Assembly (NCBI RefSeq): GCF_028640845.1
Contig: NC_080546.1
Span: 68,167,205-68,231,204 of the forward strand
From: Ahaetulla prasina
Lineage: Eukaryota; Chordata; Lepidosauria; Squamata; Colubridae
Reading direction: 5' to 3'
Length of the DNA: 64,000 bases
Below are positions 42,471 to 54,224 of the stretch, one piece after another (the first letter of the stretch is position 1; each line of letters opens with the position of its first letter). The notes beneath the pieces were generated by a model, which was not told the origin of the DNA, made no database searches, and was given only the letters and a program-made list of their open reading frames with translations. Position numbers and translations under genes: made by a program.

Positions 42471-44071
42471 GTGAGATGGGCACTGCTAACCTGGCGCCCC
42501 CTGCTGGAAGGGGGGCAGAGACCATTCAAAGTCTGGACTGACCACAAAAATCTGGAAGCCTCTAGGACCCCATGAAAACTATCACCCAAACAAGTCCGCT
42601 GGGCTCAACCAGTTTAACCAGTTCAACTTCGTGCTAAAGCACATCCCAGGGGGGAGGAACTTTCTAGCTGATGTCCTCTCCCTCATGCCCAGTACAAATG
42701 CGAATGGGAGGAGGTAGTAGACACCATTGTCCCCCCTACCCAAACAGCCACCCAAGTGACCAGATGACAATGCTGCGACCGGCAAGACCAACCTACAAGC
42801 AATCTAACCATGAAACTCAAAACTGAACTGCTAGCAGACCCCTGATTCTGAGACAACCAATATGTCTTGATGAAAAGAGATGACCTAACATGGGAATAAA
42901 ACTCCCAGAATCCCTATGCATCCTAATCTTCCAGAGGAGCCATGACATCTAATCGGCAGGCCACTTCGGGGTACTAAGTTTACACTTAGCACAGAGGCAA
43001 TTCTGGTGGCCCAGCATAAAGACGTGGACAATTATGTGAAAAGTTGCACCATCTGTGCCACAATGAAGAAATGACCAGGAAACACACACGCACCCCGGAC
43101 TGCTGCAACCAGTAGCAGAGACAACGAGGCTATGGGAGGAAATCACAATGGACTTTGTAGTGGAGTTGCTAAAAAGTGGGGGGATCACAGTGATCTGGAC
43201 TGTAATAGACTTATTCTCCAAGCAGGCACACTTCATACCCTGCAGCGGACTACCCTTGGCCCACCAGCTGGCCAAACTGTTCCTGAAGCATGTCTACCAC
43301 CTGCATGGAGTGCCATGGCAAATTATCTCAGACAGAGGGGTCTAGTTCACAGCTAAGTTCTGGAAGGAATTCCTGCAGTCCATTGGGTCATTCCAGGGCT
43401 TTAGCTTTGCCTTTCATCCAAGCACCAATGGGGGAGCAGAGAGACTGAATGCCATTGTAGAACAGTACCTGAGGTGTTACATGAATTATCAGCACTCCAA
43501 TTGGGTGGACCTCCTGCCTTTCACTGAGGTCGCGTACAATAATGCTGTTCACAGTAGCACAGGACTAACTCCGTTCAAAATAGTGAGTGGAATGGACTTC
43601 GTCCCAATGTCTGAATATCCAACGGATCTCCCCTCCTCAGTCAGCTTGACCAACTGGATGTCAACGCTGACAGCAACCTGGGAGAATATCAAGAAAATGC
43701 TAGCTAAAGCAGCGCAAATCTATAAAAAACAGGCAGACAAACACCAAACCCCGCAATGGCCATTCCAGTTGGCAGATAAATTCTACCTCTCCACAAAATA
43801 CTTGAGGTTAAAGCTCCCCAGCAAGAAACTGGAGCCAAGGTTTATGAGACCATTCCCCATAGTAAAGATAATCAACCCAGTCATGGTGCAATTAAAATTG
43901 CCCCAACTGCTAGGGAAGATACACCCAGTATTCCACAGCAGCCTCTTAAAACCCGTGGTCAGATCAACCCTGAGGTTACTAACCAGTGAGCCCCTGGACC
44001 CCATGGTCATAGGGGGCCAAACCCATTATGATGTGACTCGAGGTGGCACAGGAGGCAACTCGAATACTTAA
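42471..44071 (+). pseudogene. Gypsy A pol: rest of RNase H and integrase
   Basis: The RNase H continuation shows VWTDHKNLE. Integrase follows: a degraded zinc-binding start near 42950-43080, then the catalytic core EEITMDFVVELLKSGG, VIDLFSKQAHFIP, QIISDRGV (43336, followed by a stop) and an FHPSTNGGAERLNAIVEQYL segment with the catalytic Glu. A 196-residue open frame (43481-44071) contains the core end and C-terminal domain (WVDLLPFTEVAYNNAVHSST, IHPVFHSSLLKPV). Catalytic Asp, Asp and Glu are all visible, but stops break the protein. Confidence 0.88.
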
Positions 44072-44190
44072 TCAAGTGGAAGGGCTACCCCTTATCAGAG
44101 GCATCTTAGGTAAAGAGTAGGAACATCCAGGCTGACCGCCTCATATCAAAATTCCATGCAGAGAACCCAAAAAGCCTGGGGGGGGTCGCA
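44059..44190 (+). pseudogene. Gypsy A integrase chromodomain
   Basis: In another frame than the integrase, this reads LEYLIKWKGYPLSEAS, stop, VKSRNIQADRLISKFHAENP. That is the chromodomain signature of chromoviruses, which in this group directs integration to particular chromatin. A frameshift of the integrase near 44040 and a stop at 44107 disrupt it. Confidence 0.85.
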
Positions 44191-44265
44191 ACTCTAAAAT
44201 CTATACCTGTACTCAAATTGTTTTTGCTTTGCGCAAGTCACCTTCAGGAAGTGAGGGAAGTCAAA

Positions 44266-44640
44266 TGTCAACACGCAAAGCATCCCTGGCCTGCTCTCGC
44301 CATAGGCAAGGGGGATGGGAAAACGATGAAGCAGCATGGCAGCCAAAAACAGAAGCACATTCCAGACATATCTCTCTCAAGGCTGTCTCCCAGGGTCACC
44401 CACAGCAACCAGAGGAGAATGATCTCTACAACCCACAAAATTGCTCCTTTGGCAAATGTAATTGATGACACCCTGGGGAGAGGAGGAAACAGGATCATGA
44501 TTGGGGCGTAAATTACATGGAGTCAGAGTTGGCTTCAATTGGAACGTGCCAACATGAAGCTCCTAAAAAATAACTGGATTTCTTTTGAAGCTTAGCTCAA
44601 GGCTCATGATTTAATTAGGGCATCCATCGGAACCCTGACA
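44266..44640 (+). repeat. 3' LTR of Gypsy A
   Basis: This is 375 bp from TGTCAA to CTGACA. A purine-rich run at about 44248-44262 lies just upstream and is the likely polypurine tract. It is intact and not interrupted, unlike the 5' LTR. The next five bases gatat are the target duplication. Confidence 0.93.
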
Positions 44641-44645
44641 GATAT

Positions 44646-45557
44646 TTTCAAACTGTATTTCATAGAATCCTAAAAGAACATGAAAACTTCAAGGGATTCT
44701 GTAAGAAGCTTTGGGCAGGAAAAAGTTCATTCAAAACACAGCCAATTTTCTATTCCTAAGCTTTGCCTCTTGATCACAATGCCAGGAATTGTTTTCTTTT
44801 TAACAGATTTTCTCACAGATTTCACAGCCTTCAGAGTATTCACAGTATTCAGCAACTTACTGTGCAGTTCTGTTTCAAATCTTTGTTAAATTTTGCAGTG
44901 CTATAAAGAGAACATTTTCTTGCCCAGTTGGCAACGAAAGTCTCCCCTAATGAAAGGCAGATCAGAGATAGGAAAGTTTAGTTCACTCTAAAAACAATTG
45001 CAGAAAGGGAGAGACCTGGGAAGCTCTGGATGAAAGACAGGTATTTAAATAGACTACGTGAGTCATCCTGACTTTCTTTAATAGTTCTAGCAGAAGTAAT
45101 TTATGTTAGCTGTGCTACGTAGTGCTTCTAACACTAGTTATACAGACAGAGAAGCTATTAATTTTCATTAATATTTCCAATATTTCAATTATAGCTTAAT
45201 AGTCAAAGTTTTTCCCCTGATAGGATTAAAGTACCGCATCAGGCCTTGGGGCAGTTTATATATACTGAAATAAACTAGCATCACATATAATATTAAGTTC
45301 CAAATTAATCCAAAATATAAAACAGAAAGTACTACTCATCCAAGAACTTCATACCATCAGTACTGAAAAGTGATTTTAAACATGAAAGGTTTGGAAACCA
45401 CTTTCTTAAACCTATGCTCAACATTTCACCCACAATTTAAAATTCCTATATGAAAATTTACTATTAGGAGAACATTAGTAAACAGAATTATTAAACCCTG
45501 GAGTTCTAGCAACATTGTAGGATCTTTTGTTTGTTTCAGAATCAAATTATTTATTAC
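44646..45557. other. GABRA2 intron 3, proximal part, no element recognised
   Basis: Unique-looking AT-rich DNA between the LTR element and the donor site of exon 3. The donor on the minus strand reads ggag|gtaata at 45558/45557. Confidence 0.6.
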
Positions 45558-45673
45558 CTCCCAGTCCAGGTCTTAGACGATTATCATAACCATCCAGAAG
45601 TCTGTCTAGAATTCTTGTGAAGATGGTAATGTTATTTTTTGCTTCATCTTCATTGGGGTCAGCCAGTGCTGAT
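45558..45673 (-). CDS. GABRA2: GABRA2 coding exon 2 (gene exon 3): N-terminus of the mature GABA-A receptor alpha-2 subunit
   Basis: The minus strand encodes [14 protein letters not shown], then [20 protein letters not shown] and PGLG in one open frame. The exon starts after an acceptor reading ctgttag| and ends at a donor g|gtaata. Its 116 bases start with one base completing the split codon of the previous exon and end with one base of the next. The residues match the alpha-2 subunit of the GABA-A receptor better than alpha-1, -3, -4 or -5. Those share the DNRLRPG part but not EDEAKNN. The protein is a subunit of the GABA-gated chloride channel, and this region is the start of the extracellular ligand-binding domain. 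Confidence 0.95.
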
Positions 45674-46556
45674 CTAACAGACATTGAGGAAAAAATTAAG
45701 TATGCTCCACGTACATTCATTATAGTTTGAATATGTAGTGATCAATCACTTTTTAGATATGGGACCTTTCATTTAACATCACATTTTAATATATATCTCA
45801 TGCTAACATAACAGCAGTTACTTTCCTGTTTCTAATTTCCTGCTGCTTCCTGCAGTAAATTCTACTCAATACTCAAATTACTGGTCCTTTTCTACTCTGG
45901 TTATATCCAATAACGTTGCATGACGTTGAAAAAGCTAGGGTGGATTAGATATGGTCAATACTTGAATGGAAGACTACCAGGAAATCTTCAAGATAGCCAA
46001 GATAAGAATTTTGAAAATGCTATCCCAGGAGAAAACAGTGACAACCACTTCCATATTTTTGTTAAGAAAACTGTCCATGAGGTCACCAGAAATCAATTCT
46101 GACTTGAGGGAGACTTCGTTTTACTTTACATAAGCGGATATAATCAGGAAGGGGTTTCTTTTCTATGTATATAACTCAGAACCAATTAAACAAAGCATAT
46201 TCCAAGCATATGAAATAAGACAGCATAGCTAGTCATGCAATTCCATTCCACTAGGCTCAGATTTGCCTAAGCAACAGCAGCTAGGGAACATTTATCTGAA
46301 CTTTAAGTCTGAAGCAGAGGGGGGGTGGTGAGGCTTTCAATGTTAAAGGTTAATTACTGCCTACCAAATCTTATCAGGAAAAGGGCCTGATTATTTGCAG
46401 GACTGCCTATTTCCAATCGTTTCTGCCCTCTTAATATATTTGAGCCAAGTGGGTATACTCCAGGTCCTCTCAATTAAATGTTGTGATCTTGTAGTATCTG
46501 TGTAGTCCTGTTATATTTTTATTGATTTTAACAATAATTGCTTTTTTAGACAAGGC
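45674..46556 (-). other. GABRA2 intron 2, part 1
   Basis: Intron DNA between coding exon 2 and a hAT-like MITE. I see nothing else in it. A short open frame at 45920-46102 has no recognisable content. Confidence 0.6.
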
Positions 46557-47014
46557 CAATGTTGGCGAATCTATGGAACACGTGTCAAAAGAAGCATGCA
46601 GAACCATCCCGCAAGGAATGCGCCGCCTCGCTGGCTCCTCTTCTGCGTTCCTGTGCACACACATGCACCAATCAGCTGGCCATCATGCACGCAGGAGCGG
46701 CGAAACCCGGAAGAGCAGCGAAACCCGGAAGAGCAGCATTCCGTCACGCATGCACAGGCCGGCACCTGAACTTCTGGGTTTATGTTGCATGCATGCATGA
46801 TGGCCAGCTGTTCATCAAGCATGTGTCCTTGCCAGAAACTGGAAATTCAGGTGCTGGCTCGCACATGCACAATGGACTGCCACTTTTCTGGGTATCGGTG
46901 CTCTTGTACACGCGCAACGACCAGTGGGGCCGCGGATTCCTCACAGGATGGTTTTGCATGCCATTTCTGGCATGCAGGCGGGCACACAGTGACATAAAAA
47001 GTTAGCCATCACTG
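46557..47014. mobile_element. hAT-like MITE in GABRA2 intron 2
   Basis: The ends caatgttggcgaatct and, in reverse complement, cagtgatggctaact are inverted matches. The flanks gacaaggc (46549-46556) and gactagtc (47015-47022) fit a decayed 8-bp target duplication (six of eight match), as for hAT elements. The interior is GC-rich with many cgcg/gcatgc motifs and holds an 18-bp tandem duplicate (cgaaacccggaagagcag, near 46699-46734). Confidence 0.75.
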
Positions 47015-49856
47015 GACTAGTCTATTATGTTTTTAAGTATTTCACTTGTATATTTTGATGTGAAAGTCATTCAGAGTCTTTTGGAGTGGGTGGCTGTAAT
47101 AAATGAAATAAATAAATAAATAATAATAAATAATTTTAGTGAGACTCAAACTATTATCTGAATCACTGCCATTCTTAGCAAACTTTTCCCCTCCTTTTAA
47201 AAAATTATTGGAAAAAAAGGGGGGGCTAACTAGACCTTTCTTTAAAAACTCTGCATGTGCACTGAGGAGGTGACACTGCCTTTTCAAAAAAAGATTGCAT
47301 GAAGAAGTCTTTAAAAGAAGTTAATTACATGGCAATCCTGGAGAAACTCACCCATCTGAAACATTGAAACCATCCAAACATTGAGAATAAAATCAACTCT
47401 TTTAAAGGAATATATTTATTAGAATTGCCTAAATTTCAGAAACAATTCAAAAGAATGCTTCATATCTTGAGTTGGCAGAGGGTTTCTTTTTCCTTTTCTT
47501 TTGTTCCTTAAAGCAGCCTTTTTTTAGACGTCTGCATGTGTTTGCAGTAGCATTTTTTAGGACTTGCAAAGAAGTCTTAAAGAAGATCTGCTGCTTTAAA
47601 AAACTAAATAGCAGGGAAGTGCCATGCTAAACTGAGATATGAAGCCCTTTTTTGAAATAACATTTCAGGCATGCATAGCTGCAATATTTATGTAAAGTAA
47701 AAGTAACAATTCTTCAAAGTCAAGGCTGACTCTTGTGACTACATGGGCACATCTGTGTAGCTTCCGTGACAGCAACACAAAACTGGCTTGGGATTTGTTC
47801 AAAATTCACTCTAACTTATAGACCTAGGGTTTCTGACAGTCTACCACCCAAGTATTAACTAAGCCCAGCCCTGCTTAGCTTTTTCAAGATGTACCAAAGC
47901 TAGCTAGATGTTGCCATTTGTTTTACTGCTATCAATTACATAAATATAGGTAGCTGGTAACAACCCTTAAAAGAAAGAGTTGACATGCTTTTCTGGTCTG
48001 CAGAACTGGAAACATAATCATTTTTCCCCATAGGAAAAACTGTGCATAAAGCACTCCAAAATATTGTACAATCCTGATTATGAATCCTGATTATGAAAAC
48101 AAGAGTTATACAGAATTCCCCAATTGGTGCTGTACAAATGAGTGTCTTCAAGGACAATCAGTACAAAGATGTTGACTATTATTATTTTTTTATTTTGGAC
48201 CATCTAAAAATTTACTGTATTCACTCAGGGACTATATGGTTCATAAGCCATAGATGAATTTCCTATGTTGAATTGGCCTCCATATTTGTAATTAATGGGC
48301 ACATATAGGATGACAAAGCAAATGATAAGAGTTCTGCCCAGCTTTAAAAAAAACCCTTAAATTGGCATTATTGCTGTTAAAATTCTTGCAACAACAACAA
48401 TGGTAATTGAAAACAACAATCAGGTTTCAGTGAAAGACATATATTGATTTCCTAAAATAAGAAACATTATTAGCAGAATTAATTTAAAGATGCATGAAAA
48501 ATAAAATAACAACAACAATAAATCACTTAGCTCCCTCCTTTCCTTTTACTAAAAACAGTAATAAATCCAATATGCTTCTGCTGCCTGGCTAAGACTACTA
48601 CTGAAAAGCTAAAGCACCTCTTAACATACAAATTCAAATAACAAAGACATATAAATTTCAAATAACAGAATCACATTAAAATAACATTAATATTGTTTTA
48701 CCATCTCCATGCAATCATCTAAAACTATATGCCACAGGTTACTTGAGACATATTCTAAATACTATTCTTAATACATGCATATTGTGTAAAAACAAATGTT
48801 TTTGGAAGTAGCCAATGAAGGTCTCTTCCATAGACAAATTAGTATACAAAATGACTATCATTGAATCTAATTCAGAAAAATTCAGACAAACTGGAATCAT
48901 TTTCTGTTATTCATGCTGATTCCTTGACAGCAATGTGAGTTACTCACTTGAGTAAAGATAGGAAGATCAGGCCCTCTATGGCCAAACTCATACTGCAGCA
49001 TCTTTATTAGTTGAATAAAATTGAAAGCACATTTTCAATCTGGTTACAAAAATATGTAGCCAATTATTTAGCCCCAAATCTAATTTTTACAATAAACTTT
49101 GAACTTCAAAGATTTGAGGAAAACAAATATCCAAATACATTAGCTATGATGTTAATGCACTCCAGATTTGAATCTACAAGCAAAAATGTAGTGACAAATC
49201 ACTATTAACTGGATGCATTGCATAATGAGGTCAGGTGACAATTTAATGAGCATCTTTAAGTTGTGCTCTATGATATTGTTATTTTAGAACTGCTATTTAT
49301 TCAGCAGCCAGAAAATTTGATTAGTAATTCATATCATTGTTTTATTTTATGGGATTATGAAATTGTATACTATTTCCACCTAGAGGTTTACAGATTAAAT
49401 AAATCTGTTCTATTATTTTGATGAAAAATATTGGTCTGTATACAAAATACCCCACTATCTTTCCTATTTTGTCTTGTTTCTGGACTTCAGAAAAATCTGA
49501 ATGTGTGGACAGGCTTGGGATAATTAATAATAGCACAATGACTCCAGAAATCATTGCAAAACATCAAAGAATACAAAAACAGAAAAACAATTCCTAAACT
49601 AATTTCTGTTTTATTTTAGGACAAACATGACAAATATCATATGACATTTAGGACTGGTCTACTATATGTTTACTAGCATTTTACCATCCCCATAACTTCT
49701 TCCTTTACTTCTTGTTCTGCATACAGTTAGAAAGCTCATGTTAGGAATATGATTTTTGATCACTCATCTCTGTATATATGCCATTTACAGAAACTAACCA
49801 CCAGAAAACAATATATTCCTTAATGTTGCTGATAGAAAATCCAAATTTCCTCTCAC
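47015..49856 (-). other. GABRA2 intron 2, part 2, with possible old SINE
   Basis: AT-rich intron. An (aataaa)-type run lies at 47097-47131. At about 47700-47880 the plus strand resembles the Bov-B-type tail and body of an old SINE (gtcaaggctgactcttgtga, aagcccagccctgcttagct), but the match is faint. No further exon was seen. Confidence 0.5.
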
Positions 49857-49950
49857 CTTGCAGAAAACCATATCAAGAAAATGAGAAGCCACTGCATCAT
49901 GTAGGATATTTTCTTCCTCTTGAGAGCAACTATTTTGCAAAACCTAAAGG
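49857..49950 (-). CDS. GABRA2: GABRA2 exon 2: start codon and signal peptide
   Basis: The exon has an acceptor with a strong pyrimidine tract (minus strand ccctctctttttcag|cctttagg) and a donor gcaag|gtgaga. The coding part starts at ATG 49900-49898 and reads MMQWLLIFLIWFSA plus two bases of a split codon, which the next exon completes as Arg. The hydrophobic stretch is a signal peptide that directs the subunit into the membrane. It corresponds to the shorter form of the mammalian signal, which begins MQFLL after a longer extension. Two adjacent ATGs (49898-49900, 49895-49897) are available; the first was chosen. Bases 49901-49950 are 5' UTR. Confidence 0.88.
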
Positions 49951-50713
49951 CTGAAAAAGAGAGGGTTCTTAGCTTATATCTACTTATCGATGCTTTCAGT
50001 CAACTCAAGTACCATCACTTCAAGGAGGACTTTAAATCTTGGGATCTCAGAAGCACTTTTCTCCCAGTGAGCAACTTATTGCCATCTTCCACTGAGATCA
50101 TGCTTTGCTCCAACATGCAATGCATAATTAAAAATGACATATGGACAGATGCAAGTAATATTGTTTTTGCTCCACTCTTCTCTGTAACATAAAAAGATTC
50201 CAGACTTTTCCTTATCCAGTAAATTAATTCATCACTTCACCACTGGTTTACCACTACATTTACTCTAACTTTATATATTTTCCAAAATATATGAGAGACA
50301 GAAGAGGAGGAGGAAAGGAACAGGAGGAAGGGTATTTACAGACATCCCTATAATCCAATGCAGTTTATATCTTCCAAATGTTGAACATGTTTGACAGCTG
50401 TTTGAAGACAATACCTGTCACGTTCATGAAGACGAGATATGCACTTCATAAATAACAACAGTCACAGAGCAGCACAAAGTTGCAGAATCTTTTTTAAAAA
50501 GATCTACTAAAAACAGGAGCCTCGTATTAGCTGAGGGGTGACGAAAGGTTCAGTGAATCCTCTTTATGCGCAAGCACATCCACGTCGAGACTGGCGGAAA
50601 CAGAGGCTAACATCTTTTCCCCCTGTTTTTGTGCAGATCAACACACAAACCCACTCATTCTTGAGTTTTTCCATGGGTGGAGATAAGAGGGGAAGGGGGG
50701 ATGATAAGCCTAC
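49951..50713 (-). other. GABRA2 intron 1 (inferred)
   Basis: Lies between the acceptor at 49951 and a donor-like site at 50713. A purine-rich stretch is seen at about 50300-50335. No element was identified. Confidence 0.5.
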
Positions 50714-51420
50714 CTTGGGAGTACCAGGAGGCGTTCAAAGGAGCTTCCAGAGAGACAGACAGAGAGAGAGAGAGAGATGAATGATGGTGGTGGTGGTGGT
50801 GGTGGTGATGACAATAATAATGAGGAGGAGGAGGATTTGGTGAGGCTGAAGAAATCTTGCCAGGAGAGAAAAGGAAGCTTGAGAACGGGGAAACTTGGGA
50901 GGCTTGTGGGGGAGGGGGCACCGAAAGGCGACTGCAGCACCAGCCGCCCCACACAGGAAGCCTACGAAAAGCAGCGGATTCAAAGCGGGCTCAGCGTGCG
51001 AGGGCGCGCGCGAGAGGAGGGGAAACCCGAGCGCGAGGTGGGCGCAGGCGAGCAGCAGTCCGTCCGCGTGCGGGGCTTGTCTTGGAGAAGGAGGAGGAGC
51101 GCGCCGGCATCCGCGCACCCGAGCGAGCGAACAGCAGGGAAGCAGCGGCGGCAGTAGGCACGCGCTCCTTCCCCCAATTGGAGTTCCAGGAACCGGGAGG
51201 GGCGGCGCCGCAGAAGACAGGAGGAAAGAGACCACCCCGCCACGGCTTGTTCCTGCTGCCACCCCGGCGATGGCGCGCGCTGCTGCAGTCGGAGCTCCGC
51301 AGGGCAAAAAGGGCCTGGAGGCGCCGTCTTGCTTTGCTGGGTCCTAGTGCGGCGCATCCCGACACTCCCTTCCACCCATCTTCCTAAACCTAGCAATGGG
51401 CAGCAATGCTGCCGCCGCCA
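50714..51420 (-). promoter_or_regulatory. GABRA2: GABRA2 CpG-island promoter and probable non-coding exon 1
   Basis: The minus strand offers a strong donor at 50713 (actcccaag|gtaggc), so exon 1 probably ends at 50714. Upstream, 50880-51400 is the only CpG-rich, GC-rich region in the flank and has no TATA box, as is usual for neuronal CpG-island promoters. The transcription start is not fixed by sequence; I infer it between 50900 and 51300. The exon would contain a (tc)n run (50751-50776) and a (cac)n run (50783-50806) on the minus strand. Open frames over the island are GC-driven and not taken as genes. Confidence 0.65.
50751..50840. repeat. simple repeats in the presumed 5' UTR: (ga)n, (ggt)n, (aat)/(gag)n
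   Basis: Plus-strand order: an interrupted (ga)n run at 50750-50776, an uninterrupted ggt triplet run of about eight units at 50783-50806, three aat/ata triplets and four gag triplets at 50821-50834. Such runs are length-variable and here would be transcribed in the GABRA2 5' UTR as CACC-, UC- and CUC-rich RNA. Confidence 0.85.
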
Positions 51421-54224
51421 CTGCTTCGCACACGTGTGTGTGTGCGGGCGTGTGTATGTATGTAGGGAGAGGTTTGTGTCCTTGGTTTCTCCCACCCCCT
51501 CCATTTCCTGGGCTGTGCGAATTAAGCCGGAGACTTAGCACTGGACCCCTCGCCCTTGCGTGGCTGTGCCTCCAACTAGATTCATCAAGTCTGTGCACGT
51601 AAAAACGCGACAGAGGTTTTGGTTTAGGGAAGCCGCGGCTTCTCCGGCAAAAGGAGTGGGGTCGCCCTCCCTTCCTCCTCCCACTCTGTTTCAGTTAGAA
51701 CCGGGACAGCAAACGTAGCATCATCTTCTCCCCGAACCCACGCTGGATGTGGGGGCGGCTGGTGGGCTTTGTGCTTCTGCATCTGCGCTTGCTTCGTGGC
51801 TTCCTTAGAACAGGTTGCTGCAGTGCCAGACAGCCCGGGGCCCCGCACACTTTTCGTAAAAATGTGCTCCAGAAGTTTGAAAGGGAAGGGCTAGGTGTGA
51901 GGTAGAAGGTGCTGCTACTTTCTTGGCCGCCTCTCCAGCAGTATCAGCAGCTAGAAAGACTAGAAAACCTGAGGAGGACAGAAGCTGGGCTTTTTGGCTT
52001 ATTTTAATCTTTCACTTGTCAGAGCCATGTGCAGCTTGTCAACTCCCTGCTACCTTATTCTCCTCTCTTGCTTCTCTTGTGATGTACAGATTTTCTTTTT
52101 CTTCTCACTGGATACCAAGTTCTGCTCAGAGCATGTTGCAAATCAGAGAATGATGCAAAATGCCAATGTCCTAACTCATGCTCGATGCCCAGAATCATTA
52201 CATTTGAAACAGCATGTAAGCTCAGGAAAAAAAAACATAGGAGGAGGGAAGTAAAGCAAAATATTGAAATTTCTTGGGCCCTGTTGTGATTACCTCTTCT
52301 CCGATGAAACCACCCATGTGATTTCACAGGGTCAACAGACTCTTACCTCTTCCTTTCAAAAATAATAATAACTTTTTCTATAACATATCATAACCCCCAG
52401 AGAACTGACACTATGTGCTCATAAATAAAACACGACCATAGTGAATACAAGAACCATATATTTGCATAACCTTTTTTTTTACCCATTTCTGATGTAAGAG
52501 CATTAGACATGCTTATCTCAGGAATGAGAAAAATTGTATTCCACAGAAATTAATCCCAGTTAAAGTGTTGACTTGTTGCTTGATTATCACCAGGAGAGAA
52601 GCCTCAAAACTGAGATAGGAATTGGAGTGTGTGGATGGAGGGGAAGTGCTTGGAATTGAAAAAAGGACATACAGTAGATGTGTCGGTATAGAAAACGAGC
52701 TTGGCCAATATAGGAAGTTAATAGAAAGGATAACAAGGAATGTAATGAAGAAAATATTATTCTATATAATAACGGATCATATTAGCTTTTAAAAAAGGCA
52801 ACAAATGTCTTCAAAAAATCACAGATGGAGATAACCAGATTTAAAACATGATGCTGTTGCAGCATATGGAGCCGGAAAAAAATATTCCTGACAGGGATGA
52901 GGAAAGAAGGAGGAACAAAGGTAGGTATATGGACAGGGTCAAAGAGATAGTCTCTGGAAAAGCAATTGTGTTTATCAGAGACACTTCATTTTGAACAACA
53001 ATCAGCCTGATTTAATGGCATTTAATTAATTTTGCAGCATATTGTTGCTTCCTAACTACATATTTTGCAGTGTTCTTAAGGTAGAAAAAAACAGACTTCT
53101 CTTTTTTTATCTCTTTTTAGAAAATAAATTTCACATCATGACCAAAAGAGAGGAAAATTCTTTCTAAAATATGATTACATGTTTGTACTATAGGTCTGAT
53201 GAGACATGTCCAGGATCATACACCTGGCATCCATTTGCTTGGGACTTACAACACAATGCTGTGAAGTTCAACAAACATGTGAATGAGGAACTTTCCCATT
53301 TTCCATCCCAAATCCTGCTGTCATATTTGCTTTCAAAATATTCAAAACAAAAATTCAAAACAAAAGTAATGTATCAAATAAGGATTACAGTGAAAAAGAC
53401 AATCCAAAATATCTGGATTATTTTGCATATTCAGAATGATTGCTTTCTACTTAAAAATAGCATAATGCAAAGTTTTGCACTAAAGGTCACCAAAACCCCT
53501 CATTTCAGCCCTGAGCTACAAATATTCTCCTTTATTGGCAAAGTTTTGGAAAAAAGTTGATACAGGGTTAAATTTGGATAGTACTTACATGTAATATATC
53601 AGGAAATCAATGTCTCTGGGCTAGAATGGGAAGTTGAAAAAAACCTTTCTGAAATGAGGCAGTTGAAAATCACTTTCATACTATTGTCAAAAAGAAAAAA
53701 ACAAAAGAATCCAGTTCAAGGAGAGGTGGCTATATTTTATACAATTGAGCTGTATATGATCAAGGAAAGCAATCCTTTTCTGTGTTCAACATAGCATCAG
53801 GTTTCATACCAATGAAAATTATACTGAAAGCAATGGTGCAGATCTGTTGCACTATGCTCAGTCTTTGATACAACAGCTGTAAAATAATGTGAGCAACAAT
53901 TCAATCCAGCTTTATCAAATGGCACACCAGAGTATTGGAAGTAGATGAAGCTTGCAATAGCTAAGATTTCACTTTTTCCCACCAGATTCCTCCATTCCAC
54001 ATAAGCTTAAGTTTAGCTTGAGATGTTTTGTGGACTTCTTTTTAAATAGCTATATAGGTGCGCACTTGGCGATGGCACTGAAAAAAACTCAAAAAATGTA
54101 AGAAAGCTTTGAACAACTTAACTACATGTTAAGTCTGGAAAAGCTCATTATTACAAATAAACTAGCATCCACACTACCCAAATATTGAGAAATAGATTGC
54201 TGTTTAAACTATCTATGTATTGTT
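51421..54224. other. upstream flank of GABRA2, no gene recognised
   Basis: GC content drops after about 51850. The rest is AT-rich non-coding DNA with short frames only; a 129-residue frame at 53171-53560 has no recognisable motif. No element was identified in this stretch. Confidence 0.5.

Larger units (their letters stand above)
37167..44640 (+). mobile_element. Ty3/Gypsy chromovirus A: complete LTR retrotransposon, defective
   Basis: Two LTRs bound gag, protease, reverse transcriptase, RNase H, integrase and a chromodomain. LTRs begin TGTCAA and end CTGACA. The target duplication gatat is found at 37162-37166 and 44641-44645. The element is interrupted by an L2 LINE in the 5' LTR (37526-38524) and a hAT-like MITE in the RNase H (41861-42462). 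Numerous stops and a lost RT active site make it inert. It is an endogenous retrotransposon without an envelope gene. Confidence 0.93.

Noticed and set aside
46559..47005. 148-residue frame with Cys and His residues as a zinc-finger protein
   Set aside because: It lies wholly within a MITE with inverted ends and an 8-bp flank; the Cys/His spacing is irregular.
50735..51504. Long overlapping open frames on both strands (for example 176 and 190 residues) at 50.7-51.5 kb
   Set aside because: They lie in a CpG-rich promoter region where stop codons are rare by composition. Residues are dominated by Arg, Ala, Pro and Ser with no domain, and frames on both strands are equally long.
53171..53560. 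129-residue open frame as a coding exon
   Set aside because: No recognisable domain, no convincing splice sites and low-complexity composition; it is expected by chance in AT-rich DNA.
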